DNA of 64,000 nucleotides from Streptomyces curacoi (GTDB lineage: Bacteria > Actinomycetota > Actinomycetes > Streptomycetales > Streptomycetaceae). The notes under the pieces were generated by a model. The model was not told where the DNA came from, ran no database searches, and saw only the letters and a list, made by a program, of their open reading frames with translations. Location: contig NZ_KQ947989.1 of NCBI RefSeq assembly GCF_001513975.1, positions 372,001 through 436,000 on the forward strand, in the 5' to 3' direction. This document shows positions 52,795 to 61,286 of the stretch, piece after piece; positions within the stretch are counted from its first letter, which is position 1, and every line of letters starts with the position of its first letter. The position numbers and the translations under genes are program-made.

Positions 52795-54006
52795 CTACTC
52801 GGTCACCTTCAGCAGCTTGTTGGGCGTTCCGCTGCTCGGGTTGGTGATCTTGTCACCGGTTGCCGCGCCGGTGAGCGCGGTGGCGACCTGATCGGGAGTG
52901 GCGTCCGGGTGACCGGCCAGGTAGACGGCGGCGGCTCCACTGACGTGGGGGGCGGCCATGGAGGTGCCGGAGATCGTCTTGGTCCCCTGGTCGCTGTCGT
53001 TCCAGGCGGAGGTGATGTCCGAGCCGGGCGCGTACAGGTCCACGATCGACCCGAAGTTGGAGAAGTCCGACTGGGCGTCGTCCTTGGTGCTGGACGCGAC
53101 CGTGATGGCCTCGGGGACTCGGGCCGGTGAACCCTGCCCGGCGTCCGCCGACTCGTTGCCGGCGGCGACCGCGAAGGTGACACCCGAGGCGATGGCCTTC
53201 TTGACCGCCTCGTCGAGAGCAGGGTCTGCGCCGCCGCCGAGGCTCATGTTGGCCACCGAGGGGCCCTGGTGGTTCTTGGTCACCCAGTCGATGCCGGCGA
53301 CGACTTGCTCGGTGGTGCCCGAACCGTTGTCGTCGAGCACGCGGACCGCGACGATCTTGGCCTTCTTGGCCACACCATGGGAAGCACCGGCGATGGTTCC
53401 CGCCACATGGGTGCCGTGACCGTTGCCGTCGTCGGCATTGTCGTCGTTGTCGACGGCGTCGAACCCGTGGGCGGCGCGGCCCTCGAAGTCCTTGTGGCTG
53501 ATGCGTACGCCGGTGTCGATGACGTACGCAGTCACTCCTTCCCCGCCCTTGTCCGGGTAGGTGTACTTGCCGTCGGCGGCCGTGTCGTTCTGGTCTATGC
53601 GGTCCAGGCCCCAGGACGGCGGGTTGTCCTGGGTGGCATTGATGTGGAACTTCTTGTTCTGGACCACCTTGGACACCGCGGGATCGGCCGCGAGGCGCTT
53701 GGCCTCCGTCTCGGTCAGGCTTCTGGCGGAGAAGCCGTTGACCGCCGAGCCGAAGGTCCGGCTGATCTTGCCACCGTACTCGGTGGCCAGGTCCCGCTTC
53801 TCGGCCGTGGACGCCCTCTGGTCCAGGAGGACGATGTAGCTGCCGGCCACGGCTCCTTCGGCGTTCAGACCGTAGACCTTGCCCTCCGCGGGCTGTCCCG
53901 CCTGGGCAATCGGGGACACATAGAGGGCGGTACCGACGACGGCTGCGGTGGCCGCGATCGCGGTGACGATCTTGGCCTTGCTTGTGCGTTTGTGATGCGC
54001 AGTCAA
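52795..54006 (-). CDS. Secreted subtilisin-like serine protease (S8, aqualysin type)
   Basis: 403 residues from a TTG at 54006 with GAGGAG seven bases upstream. A signal peptide (to about QAGQP, 36-38) is followed by an I9-type inhibitory propeptide (SYIVLLDQ to about residue 118) and the mature protease. Catalytic Asp164 (YVIDTGV), His197 (GHGTHVAGT) and Ser349 (SGTSMAAPH) are present, with Asn284 in AAGNE for the oxyanion hole. There is no P-domain or pre-peptidase C-terminal domain, so this is the minimal aqualysin/proteinase K-like form. It degrades protein outside the cell after autocatalytic removal of the propeptide. Confidence 0.93.
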   Translation of the reverse strand: MTAHHKRTSKAKIVTAIAATAAVVGTALYVSPIAQAGQPAEGKVYGLNAEGAVAGSYIVLLDQRASTAEKRDLATEYGGKISRTFGSAVNGFSARSLTETEAKRLAADPAVSKVVQNKKFHINATQDNPPSWGLDRIDQNDTAADGKYTYPDKGGEGVTAYVIDTGVRISHKDFEGRAAHGFDAVDNDDNADDGNGHGTHVAGTIAGASHGVAKKAKIVAVRVLDDNGSGTTEQVVAGIDWVTKNHQGPSVANMSLGGGADPALDEAVKKAIASGVTFAVAAGNESADAGQGSPARVPEAITVASSTKDDAQSDFSNFGSIVDLYAPGSDITSAWNDSDQGTKTISGTSMAAPHVSGAAAVYLAGHPDATPDQVATALTGAATGDKITNPSSGTPNKLLKVTE

Positions 54007-54252
54007 GAGGGGTCTCCTCGTGAAGTGGGGGGATTTGCGTTCGAACGGCAGCGCTGCGCGTGCTCTGGAGAGTGCCGACTTGTCGCGAGCAGATCAACCG
54101 CTTGACGTGACCCCGACATCCGATGGGCGGTCAATCTCCACAGGATTCGCGCACATTCGAAGCAACCCGAGCCCAAATGTGCAGCCCTCAACGCTGGTTG
54201 AACCGCCAATGAATGATCCAGAATTATCTGTGCCGATTTCTTCACCGTCTGC

Positions 54253-54537
54253 TCACGTGACGATGCCGCCGGAGGCTGCGGCCCGGTCCCGCCGGCCGGT
54301 GGGGACATGCCCTATGCCGTTGTGCTCGATGCGGTACGACGAGATCGACACGAGTCCGCCAGTTGGAGAAACGAGCCCTGAGCTCTGGCCAATACCGGGG
54401 GTCAGCCCGAACGCCTCGATGCGTCGGCGGGGAGTGCACCAGACCCGAGCACCGGAACACAGCTGCGCCGGGCCGCGAGCCATCTCCTCCTGGCTGCCGA
54501 CCCACACCAGCCGGTCCGCACGGACGGCATCGGCCAC
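54253..54537 (-). CDS. Possible small protein, 94 residues
   Basis: A GTG-started frame with high GC at third positions, no ribosome site and no recognised domain (includes ADAVRADRLVWVGSQEEMA and GGLVSISSYRIEHNG). It lies in a 760-bp gap (54007-54766) in which nothing else was found. It may be a shadow rather than a gene. Confidence 0.25.
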   Translation of the reverse strand: MADAVRADRLVWVGSQEEMARGPAQLCSGARVWCTPRRRIEAFGLTPGIGQSSGLVSPTGGLVSISSYRIEHNGIGHVPTGRRDRAAASGGIVT

Positions 54538-54766
54538 TGGTGGAGGGGGAGGCCGGCGGAACCCTCGCCCATGGTTCAGCGAACGCGGACGGCATGTGGT
54601 TGGCGGTCGCGCGCGACAGGATCCGGAACACGGGTCCGCGAGACCGGTTTCTCCCACGGTGATCGAGGTACTCGGTTCACCGGTGAGCGCGCACCCGTCG
54701 GGGGTGACAGGTGTGCAGCGCGGTGAGCTCAGGACTCCGGCGACGGGGCGGAACAGAAGGCGGCCG

Positions 54767-55846
54767 ATGACGACGATCGGTGTGGAAGAGGAGTACCTGT
54801 TGCTCGACCCGGTCACGGGTCTGCCCGTGCCGCTGGCCGACAAGGTGCGCGCCGCGGCCGGGCTCGCGCCGTTCGTGGCCGATCAGGAGGTGCAGAGCGA
54901 ACTGCTGCAGGCGCAGGTCGAGGTGGCCACGCCGGTGTGCGAATCCCTGGAGGAGGTCAGGGGACATCTGCTGCGGTTGCGGAACGCCGTCGGGACGGCG
55001 GCCGAACGGCACGGCTGCAGGCTCGCGCCCTGCGGGACCTCCCCGCTGCGGCACAGCCGCCCCGTGGCCGTCACCGACAAGGCCCGTTACCGCGCCATGC
55101 GCTCGCAGGCGCCGCAGCTGGTGGCGGAGCAGCTGGTCAACGGCATGCACGTCCATGTCGCGGTGCCCAGCCGCGAGGAGGGGCTGCAGCTCATGAACCG
55201 GCTCGGGGTGTGGCTGCCGACGCTCACGGCCATGTCGGCGAACTCACCCCTCTGGGACGGCCACGACACCGGCTTCGCCAGCTGGCGCACGGTGGTCTTC
55301 GGCCGTTGGCCGGTCAGCGGCATGCCCCCGCACTTCCACGACGTGGCCGACTACGACCGGCGCGTGCAACGGCTGCTGAAGAGCGGGCTGATCTCGGACA
55401 TCGGGCAGTTGTACTGGCTGGCCCGTCTCTCGGCCCCGTATCCCACCCTGGAGGTGCGGTGCCTGGACGTCCAGCTGCGCGTCGACGACGCGGTGAAGCT
55501 CGCGGGCGTGGTCCGGGCCCTCGTCCAGACGGAACTCGACGCGGTCTCCGCCGACGCCCCCGCCCCCGAGTGCGCCCCTGAGCTGCTACGGGCGAGCCTG
55601 TGGCACGCGGCCCGGCATGGTCTCAGCGACACCCTCGTCGACCTGGACGGCAACACCCGCCCGGCCGGCGAAGTCCTGCACCAACTCCTCCGCCACATCA
55701 CCCCCGCCCTCGACGCCTCCGGCGACACCCCGCAGGTGACGTCCCTGATCGACCACCTGCTCCAGCACGGAACCGGCGCGGACCGACAACGCACCGCCCT
55801 CACCGAGGGCGGCATCCGAGCGGTGACCGACCTCATCAGCACGTAG
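54767..55846 (+). CDS. YbdK-type carboxylate-amine ligase (GCS2 family)
   Basis: 359 residues starting MTTIGVEEEYLLLD, the characteristic glutamate-cysteine ligase 2 opening with GVEEE contributing to ATP/metal binding. Further landmarks are VNGMHVHVAV, LSANSPLWDGHDTGFASWR (as SANSPLWDG) and YPTLEVRCLDVQLRVDDAV near the middle. Members ligate an amino acid to a carboxylate such as glutamate with cysteine, but many Streptomyces copies have no proven substrate. Start ATG 54767 is chosen because it is the family N-terminus; the in-frame upstream extension has no homologous content. It stands alone. Confidence 0.87.
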   Translation: MTTIGVEEEYLLLDPVTGLPVPLADKVRAAAGLAPFVADQEVQSELLQAQVEVATPVCESLEEVRGHLLRLRNAVGTAAERHGCRLAPCGTSPLRHSRPVAVTDKARYRAMRSQAPQLVAEQLVNGMHVHVAVPSREEGLQLMNRLGVWLPTLTAMSANSPLWDGHDTGFASWRTVVFGRWPVSGMPPHFHDVADYDRRVQRLLKSGLISDIGQLYWLARLSAPYPTLEVRCLDVQLRVDDAVKLAGVVRALVQTELDAVSADAPAPECAPELLRASLWHAARHGLSDTLVDLDGNTRPAGEVLHQLLRHITPALDASGDTPQVTSLIDHLLQHGTGADRQRTALTEGGIRAVTDLIST

Positions 55847-56033
55847 CACACGACGCCGCGCCCGCCCGTTGCCCCTGACCTGCTTCCAGCCCGCAGCCAG
55901 GGTGGTCCGACGCATGGCCGCGAAGGGATCGCGAGTCGCTCACGTGGACCGACCACGACACCGTGCTCCCTCCAGCGTTAGAGTGCCGTCGCTCCCCCGC
56001 CCAGCTGAAGGCCATAGGAAGGCAGCGCGTTCC

Positions 56034-56696
56034 GTGAACCACACCCGCGAGACCACCGGCTCCGTCGGCGAGCGCCGCCTGCAGCACCTTCTCGGCACGG
56101 CCGACCAGGCCGCCACCTTCTACGACCGCCAGGTGCAGACTCGACTGACCCCGCAGATGGTGGACTTCATAGGTCGGCAGACCATGGCGTTCCTGTCCAC
56201 GTCGGACGCCGGCGGAGCCTGTGACGTCACATTCCGCGCCGGTCCCCCGGGCTTCGTCACCGTGCTGGACGAGGGCACCCTCACCTACCCCGAGTACCGT
56301 GGGAACGGGGTCCTCGCCAGTGCGGGCAACATCACCGAGAACCCGCATATCGGTCTGCTCTTCGTCGACTTCACCCATGACCACATCGGACTGCACGTCA
56401 ATGGCGCGGCTCGGCTCCACCGGGACGAGGAGCAGCGGCGGGCCCACCCCCACCTTCCTGTGGACACCGCTCCTGGCCGCAAGCCCGAATTCTGGGTGCA
56501 CATCACGGTGGAGGAGGCGTATGTGCACTGCTCCAAGCACATCCCCCATCTCGAGCCGGCGCCGCGTCCGCGCCCGGGGGCCCAGCGGCCAAGGGATCCC
56601 GACTACTTCGTCCCCCGCGCCGAGCACCAGTCCCCACACTACGAGGGCGTGCAGACCGCGGGAACTCACACCGGACCGCCGCCGGGCAGGGGCTGA
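56034..56696 (+). CDS. Pyridoxamine 5'-phosphate oxidase-like (FMN-binding split barrel) protein
   Basis: 220 residues from a GTG at 56034 with AGGAAGG upstream. The split-barrel core includes IGRQTMAFLSTSDAGGACDV, the FVTVLDEGTLTYPEYRGNGV segment and IGLLFVDFTHDHIGLHVNG, typical of PNPOx-like proteins that bind FMN or F420. C-terminal residues are histidine- and proline-rich, with EAYVHCSKHIPHLEP. Many such proteins reduce or oxidise small molecules or degrade haem; substrate unknown. It converges with the acyl-CoA dehydrogenase with a strong terminator in between. Confidence 0.8.
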   Translation: MNHTRETTGSVGERRLQHLLGTADQAATFYDRQVQTRLTPQMVDFIGRQTMAFLSTSDAGGACDVTFRAGPPGFVTVLDEGTLTYPEYRGNGVLASAGNITENPHIGLLFVDFTHDHIGLHVNGAARLHRDEEQRRAHPHLPVDTAPGRKPEFWVHITVEEAYVHCSKHIPHLEPAPRPRPGAQRPRDPDYFVPRAEHQSPHYEGVQTAGTHTGPPPGRG

Positions 56697-56785
56697 CCCT
56701 GCGGCGCTGAGCCGACGGACGTGACCCCGGCGGCGCCCGCCCGTGACGACGGCTACGGCGGGCACTGGCGAAGTCGGCACAACCC

Positions 56786-56827
56786 ACCGTGGTCCTCCGC
56801 GCGGCAGGTCACGCGGAGGACCACGGT
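56786..56827. terminator. Perfect 16-bp hairpin between converging genes
   Basis: ACCGTGGTCCTCCGCG (56786-56801) pairs fully with 56812-56827, loop of 10 nt. It sits between the PNPOx-like gene and the acyl-CoA dehydrogenase gene, 64 bp from the latter's stop, and can work in both directions. Confidence 0.8.
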
Positions 56828-56891
56828 ACGGGCTTCACAGCTGACGGGGACCGTGACCGTCACGTGTCGACGCGCCCCCCTGGGCTCGCTG

Positions 56892-58610
56892 TCACGGCGC
56901 CATCTCGTACGCCCCGGACAGTGCCTCGACACGCTCCCAGACCCGCCCCGAACGCGCTGCGTCGACGACGGGACGCCGGACCGCACCGAGTGCCCACCGC
57001 TGCTGGTCCTCCGTGGCGGAGTCCTTGCCGTGCAGCTCGACCGCGAAGGCGGAGAAGTCGCGGACCAGGACGGAGAACAGCTCGTCGAGCACGTCCTCGT
57101 CGAGGTCCGTCAGGCGGGCCTGCTCCAGGATCAGCTGGCCGTGCACCACCAGCGCGAACAGCTGGCCGACGGCGAGGAGAAGATCGAGGTCGCGGCTCTG
57201 CTCCTCGTCGGGGGCCGCGGTGGCCACGAACTCGCACAGGGCGTCGGCCTGCTCCCTGAAGCGGGCGACGTTCGGCACCCCGGCGTACGCGTCGTACGCG
57301 GGGCGCCAGTCGTGGAAGCGCACGGAGCCAAGGCCACGGGCCGGACCCTGCTCGAAGAGGAAAGCGTCGTCGGCCGCGTCGAGGCGGGTCGGCACCGCCG
57401 GGAACTCGGCCGGGTGCAGCAGGTGGTTGCGCATGAACTTGAGGATCAGCGCGAGGTTGACGTGGACCGTGCCCTCAAGCTTGGGCAGCCCTCGGATCTC
57501 GACCGCGGCCTGTGCGAAGTAGGTGTCCTTCTCGAAGCCCTTGGCGGCGATCACGTCCCACATCAGGTCGATGACCTTCTCGCCCTCCGTGGTCACCTTC
57601 ATCTTCGTCATCGGATTGAACAGCAGATAGCGGCGGTCGTCCGAAGAGGCGGAGCGGAAGTAGTCGACGGCGCGGTCGCTGAACAACTTCATGCCGACGA
57701 GACGGACGTACGCGTCGGCCAGCTCGCGGCGCACGTGCGGGAAGGCGGTGACGGGGCGGCCGTACAGGATGCGGTTGTGCGCGTGGGTGACCGCTTCGTA
57801 CATCGCGTGCTCGCAGATGCCGATCGAGGCGGTGCAGAGATTGAACTTGCCGACGTTGACGGTGTTGAGGGCGGCGTCGAAGGCGGCGCGGCCCGTGTGC
57901 AGGACGTCGTCCGGGCCCACCGGGTAGTCCTCCAGGCGGAACTCGCTGACGTACTTGGAGGAGTCGACGACGTTCTTCACGAGGTGGTAGGCCGGGTGGC
58001 GGCTGTCGGCGGCGAAGAAGACGTAGCCGTCCGGGCCCTCGATGTCGGTGCGGCGGCCGAAGACCGAGACGAGCCCTGCGGCGTTGCCGTTGCCGATGTA
58101 GTACTTGGAACCCGTCGCCCTGAAACCGCCGTTGCCGTCCGGCGTCAGCAGCATGTCGGTGGAGTAGATGTCGGCGCCATGGGTCTTCTCCGAGAGGCCG
58201 AAGGCGAACACCTCGCCCTGTGCGAGGAGTTCCGCCGCGCGGGTGCGAGCCGCGGTGTTGTCGCTCTGCCAGACCGGTCCGAGACCGAGGATGGTCACCT
58301 GCCACGCGTACCAGTAGTCGAGACCGTAGAACCCGAAGATCTCGTTGAGGGCGGCGATCCGGGCCGTGTCCCAGCGCTGGTCCTCGTGTCCGGCGGCGGA
58401 CGCCGGGGTGAGGAAGGTGGCGAACAGCCCCTCCTTGGCGGCGAACGCGAGGAAGTCGGCCAGCCAGGCGCGGGAACGGTAGTCCTCGATGAGCCTGCGC
58501 TTGCCGCGGTCCTCGAACCAGTCGACGGTGGCACGCAGCAACCTGCGGGTCTCGGGATCGAACTGCGCCGGGTCGTATGTGCGCGGGTTGAAGAGCAGGG
58601 GATCGGCCAT
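56892..58610 (-). CDS. Acyl-CoA dehydrogenase
   Basis: 572 residues from ATG 58610. The N-terminal helical domain (about 1-125), the beta domain with GLSEKTHGADIYSTDM and ATGSKYYIGNGNAAGLVSVF, and a C-terminal helical domain with TEGEKVIDLMWDVIAAKGFE place it in the acyl-CoA dehydrogenase/oxidase superfamily; the extended C-terminus (to 572) is like the larger, acyl-CoA-oxidase-length members. The enzyme oxidises an acyl-CoA at the alpha-beta bond with FAD. The PadR regulator lies 79 bp upstream on the same strand, suggesting a regulator-enzyme operon. No partner electron-transfer flavoprotein is nearby. Confidence 0.88.
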   Translation of the reverse strand: MADPLLFNPRTYDPAQFDPETRRLLRATVDWFEDRGKRRLIEDYRSRAWLADFLAFAAKEGLFATFLTPASAAGHEDQRWDTARIAALNEIFGFYGLDYWYAWQVTILGLGPVWQSDNTAARTRAAELLAQGEVFAFGLSEKTHGADIYSTDMLLTPDGNGGFRATGSKYYIGNGNAAGLVSVFGRRTDIEGPDGYVFFAADSRHPAYHLVKNVVDSSKYVSEFRLEDYPVGPDDVLHTGRAAFDAALNTVNVGKFNLCTASIGICEHAMYEAVTHAHNRILYGRPVTAFPHVRRELADAYVRLVGMKLFSDRAVDYFRSASSDDRRYLLFNPMTKMKVTTEGEKVIDLMWDVIAAKGFEKDTYFAQAAVEIRGLPKLEGTVHVNLALILKFMRNHLLHPAEFPAVPTRLDAADDAFLFEQGPARGLGSVRFHDWRPAYDAYAGVPNVARFREQADALCEFVATAAPDEEQSRDLDLLLAVGQLFALVVHGQLILEQARLTDLDEDVLDELFSVLVRDFSAFAVELHGKDSATEDQQRWALGAVRRPVVDAARSGRVWERVEALSGAYEMAP

Positions 58611-58689
58611 GGAGGTCCGCCTTCCGGGGGTTGAGGATGAAGGGTGCCGCAATGAAGGTCGCGGAGCGCGGGCGGCGACGGCCGGCAGT

Positions 58690-59256
58690 TCAGGCACGCG
58701 GGTGTGACATGCCGAGCCGGCGAAGGGTGGCGAGTACGTCGTCGAGCCAGGCGATCGTCATCCGCTCGTACGCGATGCCGCCGCGCAGCACGACATGCTG
58801 CAGCTCCTGACCGGCGTCGAGCGGGGTGGGAGCCGCAGGGCCGGTGAAGTCACGCAGTTCCCCGGCGAGATAGTGCGCGAGCCGGTCGCTGTGCACCTGG
58901 CGGTGCCGTTCGACCTCACGGATCAGCGCGGACGGGTCGTCGAAGGCCGCGCCGCGGATCTTCACGGCGAGGTCGTGCCGGATGCTCTCGGGTTCGATCG
59001 GTTCGTGCAGCCACTGGGAGAGGGCGGCGCGGCCGGGGCCCATGACGGAGTACTCCTTCTTGTCCGGTCGGTCCTGCTGCGGCAGTCCGCGGACGGCCAG
59101 CAGGCCGTCGCTCTCCATGCGCTTGAGAACGCGGTAGATCTGCTGGTGGGTGGCGGTCCAGAAGTATCCGATGGACCGGTCGAACCGCCGGGCCAGCTCA
59201 TAGCCGGAGCCCGGCTTCTCCAGCAGGGAGACGAGGATCGCGTGCTCGAGGGCCAT
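58690..59256 (-). CDS. PadR-family transcriptional regulator
   Basis: 188 residues from ATG 59256 (starting MALEHAILVSLLEKPGSGYE, the standard PadR opening). The winged helix (about 1-95) includes FWTATHQQIYRVLKRMESDG, and the C-terminal vinculin-like helices include REVERHRQVHSDRLAHYLAG for dimerisation. PadR proteins respond to phenolic or other small ligands. A perfect 18-bp palindrome 15 bp upstream of its start is the likely operator, implying autoregulation with the downstream acyl-CoA dehydrogenase gene. Confidence 0.9.
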   Translation of the reverse strand: MALEHAILVSLLEKPGSGYELARRFDRSIGYFWTATHQQIYRVLKRMESDGLLAVRGLPQQDRPDKKEYSVMGPGRAALSQWLHEPIEPESIRHDLAVKIRGAAFDDPSALIREVERHRQVHSDRLAHYLAGELRDFTGPAAPTPLDAGQELQHVVLRGGIAYERMTIAWLDDVLATLRRLGMSHPRA

Positions 59257-59270
59257 ACCCCTGATCCTCA

Positions 59271-59288
59271 TATGCAACTCGTTGCATA
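59271..59288. promoter_or_regulatory. PadR operator, 18-bp palindrome
   Basis: TATGCAACTCGTTGCATA is a perfect palindrome with a 2-bp centre. The ATGCAA...TTGCAT arms match the known consensus for PadR-type sites. It overlaps where the PadR promoter should be, 15 bp upstream of the ATG. Confidence 0.8.
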
Positions 59289-59655
59289 GCCAAGAGGCGC
59301 CGCCCCGGTGAGACACGGCTCACGCGGTGCGGCGGTGGACAGCTCGCTCCGCTCACTGGCCGCGCCCGAGTGGAGCAGCGGCAGGACGGAAACGCTGATC
59401 GCAGCCGCGGCCGTCCGGTGGTGTGGGACACGACGGCCGGTGCTCTGCCCGGCCTGGGGCTCGGGAGGCGCGGAGCCTCCTCCTCCCGGTGCTGCACCGT
59501 CTGGTGCAGGCCGCCATCCGCGCCGCGATGCCGGACGACGTGCGCACCGACGCTCGGGGGCGACTGTGCCAGGCGCTGCTCGCGGCCGTGCCACACGACG
59601 TCCACGGTGACCCTCGTGGAAGGCACCGGATGAACGCACCGGAACGAAACCCGGC
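59289..59655. other. Interval with no supported gene
   Basis: 367 bp. One plus-strand frame near 59480-59662 has protein-like content (LHRLVQAAIRAAMPDDVRTD) but no start or family, and may be a remnant. Nothing else was seen. Confidence 0.35.
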
Positions 59656-60897
59656 TCAGTGAGGCACCGGATCTTCGGAGGCGGGCAGCGGTTCCGCTGG
59701 CCTCGGGGCCAGCGCGCGGATGGAGGGGGTGGCGACCATGGCGAGGGTGGCGAGGAGGATGAGCGCGGCGGCCGCGTAGAGGGTGGCATGGAGGCCGAGG
59801 AGGAGTACGGCGGGTCCGGCGGCGAACTGGGCGAGCGGGAGCGCGAGGTAGGAGCCGAGGTCGTCGTAGGCGTAGACGCGGGCGAGGCGGTCCTCGGGGA
59901 TCTGCTCGTTGAGGGTCGAGTACCAGGCGACGCCGGCCTGCTCGACGCCCACGCCCGCCACGAAGTTGGCCACGACCAGCACCCAGGTGTACGGGGCGAG
60001 CGCGAGCAGCAGCGGGGTCGTCGCCGTCAGGCCCATCAGCGCGCAGCCGACCAGGATCGCGCGCCGGGGCCGCCACCTCAGCGAGTACGCCGCCGGCGAC
60101 CGCGCCGAGCGAACCCGCGGCGAGAGCCAGGCCCCAGCCGCTGCGGCCGATCCCGGTGGTGTCGGCGACGGCCGGGCCGAGGACGGTGAACGAGGCGGTG
60201 ATGCCGGCGTTGAGGAAACAGAAGGCCACCACAATCACCTACACCCAGCTGCGGGAGGTGAACTCCCGCCAGCCGACGCGCAGTTCATGCACCAGGCCGA
60301 CGCTGGGCTCAGGTGGCGCGACCTGGACGCGGACCAGCGCGAAGGACGCGGCGGCGAGCGCGAAGCTGAGCGCGTCGACGGCCAGGCCCCAGCCGGGGCC
60401 GACCGCGGCGACCAGTACGCCGCCCAGCGAGGCGCCCACGATCATCGCGCTGCTGCCCGCGATCCGGGAGAGCGCGAGGCGGCGCGGCGGGACTCGGCCG
60501 GCACGGTCTGAGGCAGCAGGGCCTGGGAGGCGGGTGGTGGCAGGAACTTGATGCCCCGTTGACCGCGGCGAGCACCATGAGCAGGGGGATGGCGGCGCTG
60601 TGGGTGAGTACGAGGGCGGCGATCACCGCCGGGCTCGCGCGCTGACCACGCTGCTGCCGACCAGCAGCGGGCCGCGTGGCAGCCGGTCCGCCAACACCCC
60701 GCCGTACAGCAGGAAGAGGATGCTGGTGAGGGAGTTGGCGCCGACCACCAACCCGAGCGAGCCGACCGAGCCAGTGGCGTCGAGCACGGCGAAGGCCAGG
60801 GCGATCGGCGCCACCCCGTTGCCGAGCAGTTGGCCGTCGTACCGATGAAGAGGTGACGGAACGGTCGGTGGCGCAGAGGCGCCAGGCCGGCAGACAT
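59656..60897 (-). pseudogene. Decayed MFS transporter (EntS/MFS_3-like)
   Basis: The protein can be followed from MSAGLAPLRHRPFRHLFIGT (near 60897) through LLGNGVAPIALAFAVLDATG, GGVLADRLPRGPLLVGSSVV, LPPPASQALLPQTVPAESRR, GASLGGVLVAAVGPGWGLAV, AFCFLNAGITASFTVLGPAV and GCALMGLTATTPLLLALAPY to a stop at 59656. Successive pieces are in different reading frames, requiring about five frameshifts, and a stop codon interrupts near 60240. The membrane-transporter character is clear, but no intact protein can be made. Assembly or base-calling error in homopolymer-rich GC sequence is an alternative, though several separate lesions argue for real decay. Confidence 0.8.
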
Positions 60898-60988
60898 GCG
60901 CCTGATCGTCGGGCTGGGCGGCGCGCCCGGCAACGTGTTTTAGGACTGGCACCGGGTCAGGTGTGCGGCTGCCACTGGGGTCTTTCAG

Positions 60989-61033
60989 CGTATCCGGATC
61001 TGCGAACGCCAGGGCATCCCGGTCCTCGCCGAC
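60989..61033 (+). pseudogene. Scrap of an IS5-family (DDE) transposase
   Basis: A 15-residue fragment reads RIRICERQGIPVLAD, matching the segment of Streptomyces IS5-like transposases before the second aspartate (IIRICERQGVPVLADRAY). No continuation was found. The gap 60898-61286 contains nothing else I can support. Confidence 0.5.
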
Positions 61034-61286
61034 CGTGCTCGGGGCCTCCGCACGGCCGGAGTGAAGAACATCAAGGCCGGCCTGTGCCGCAACGCCTGCA
61101 AGCCCCGCCTCCCCCTCACGCTCCGCGGCCTCGAAGGAGCGCGAACCGGACATCACGCGACTACATCACGCGACTGCGTCGAAGCCCTGGCTCCCGGACC
61201 AGCGATGACAGGGACCAACGGCTGCGGTGTCAGTCTGCCGAAGTATCCTTCCCGCCACCGCACACCGACTGGGAGGACCAAGAGAC

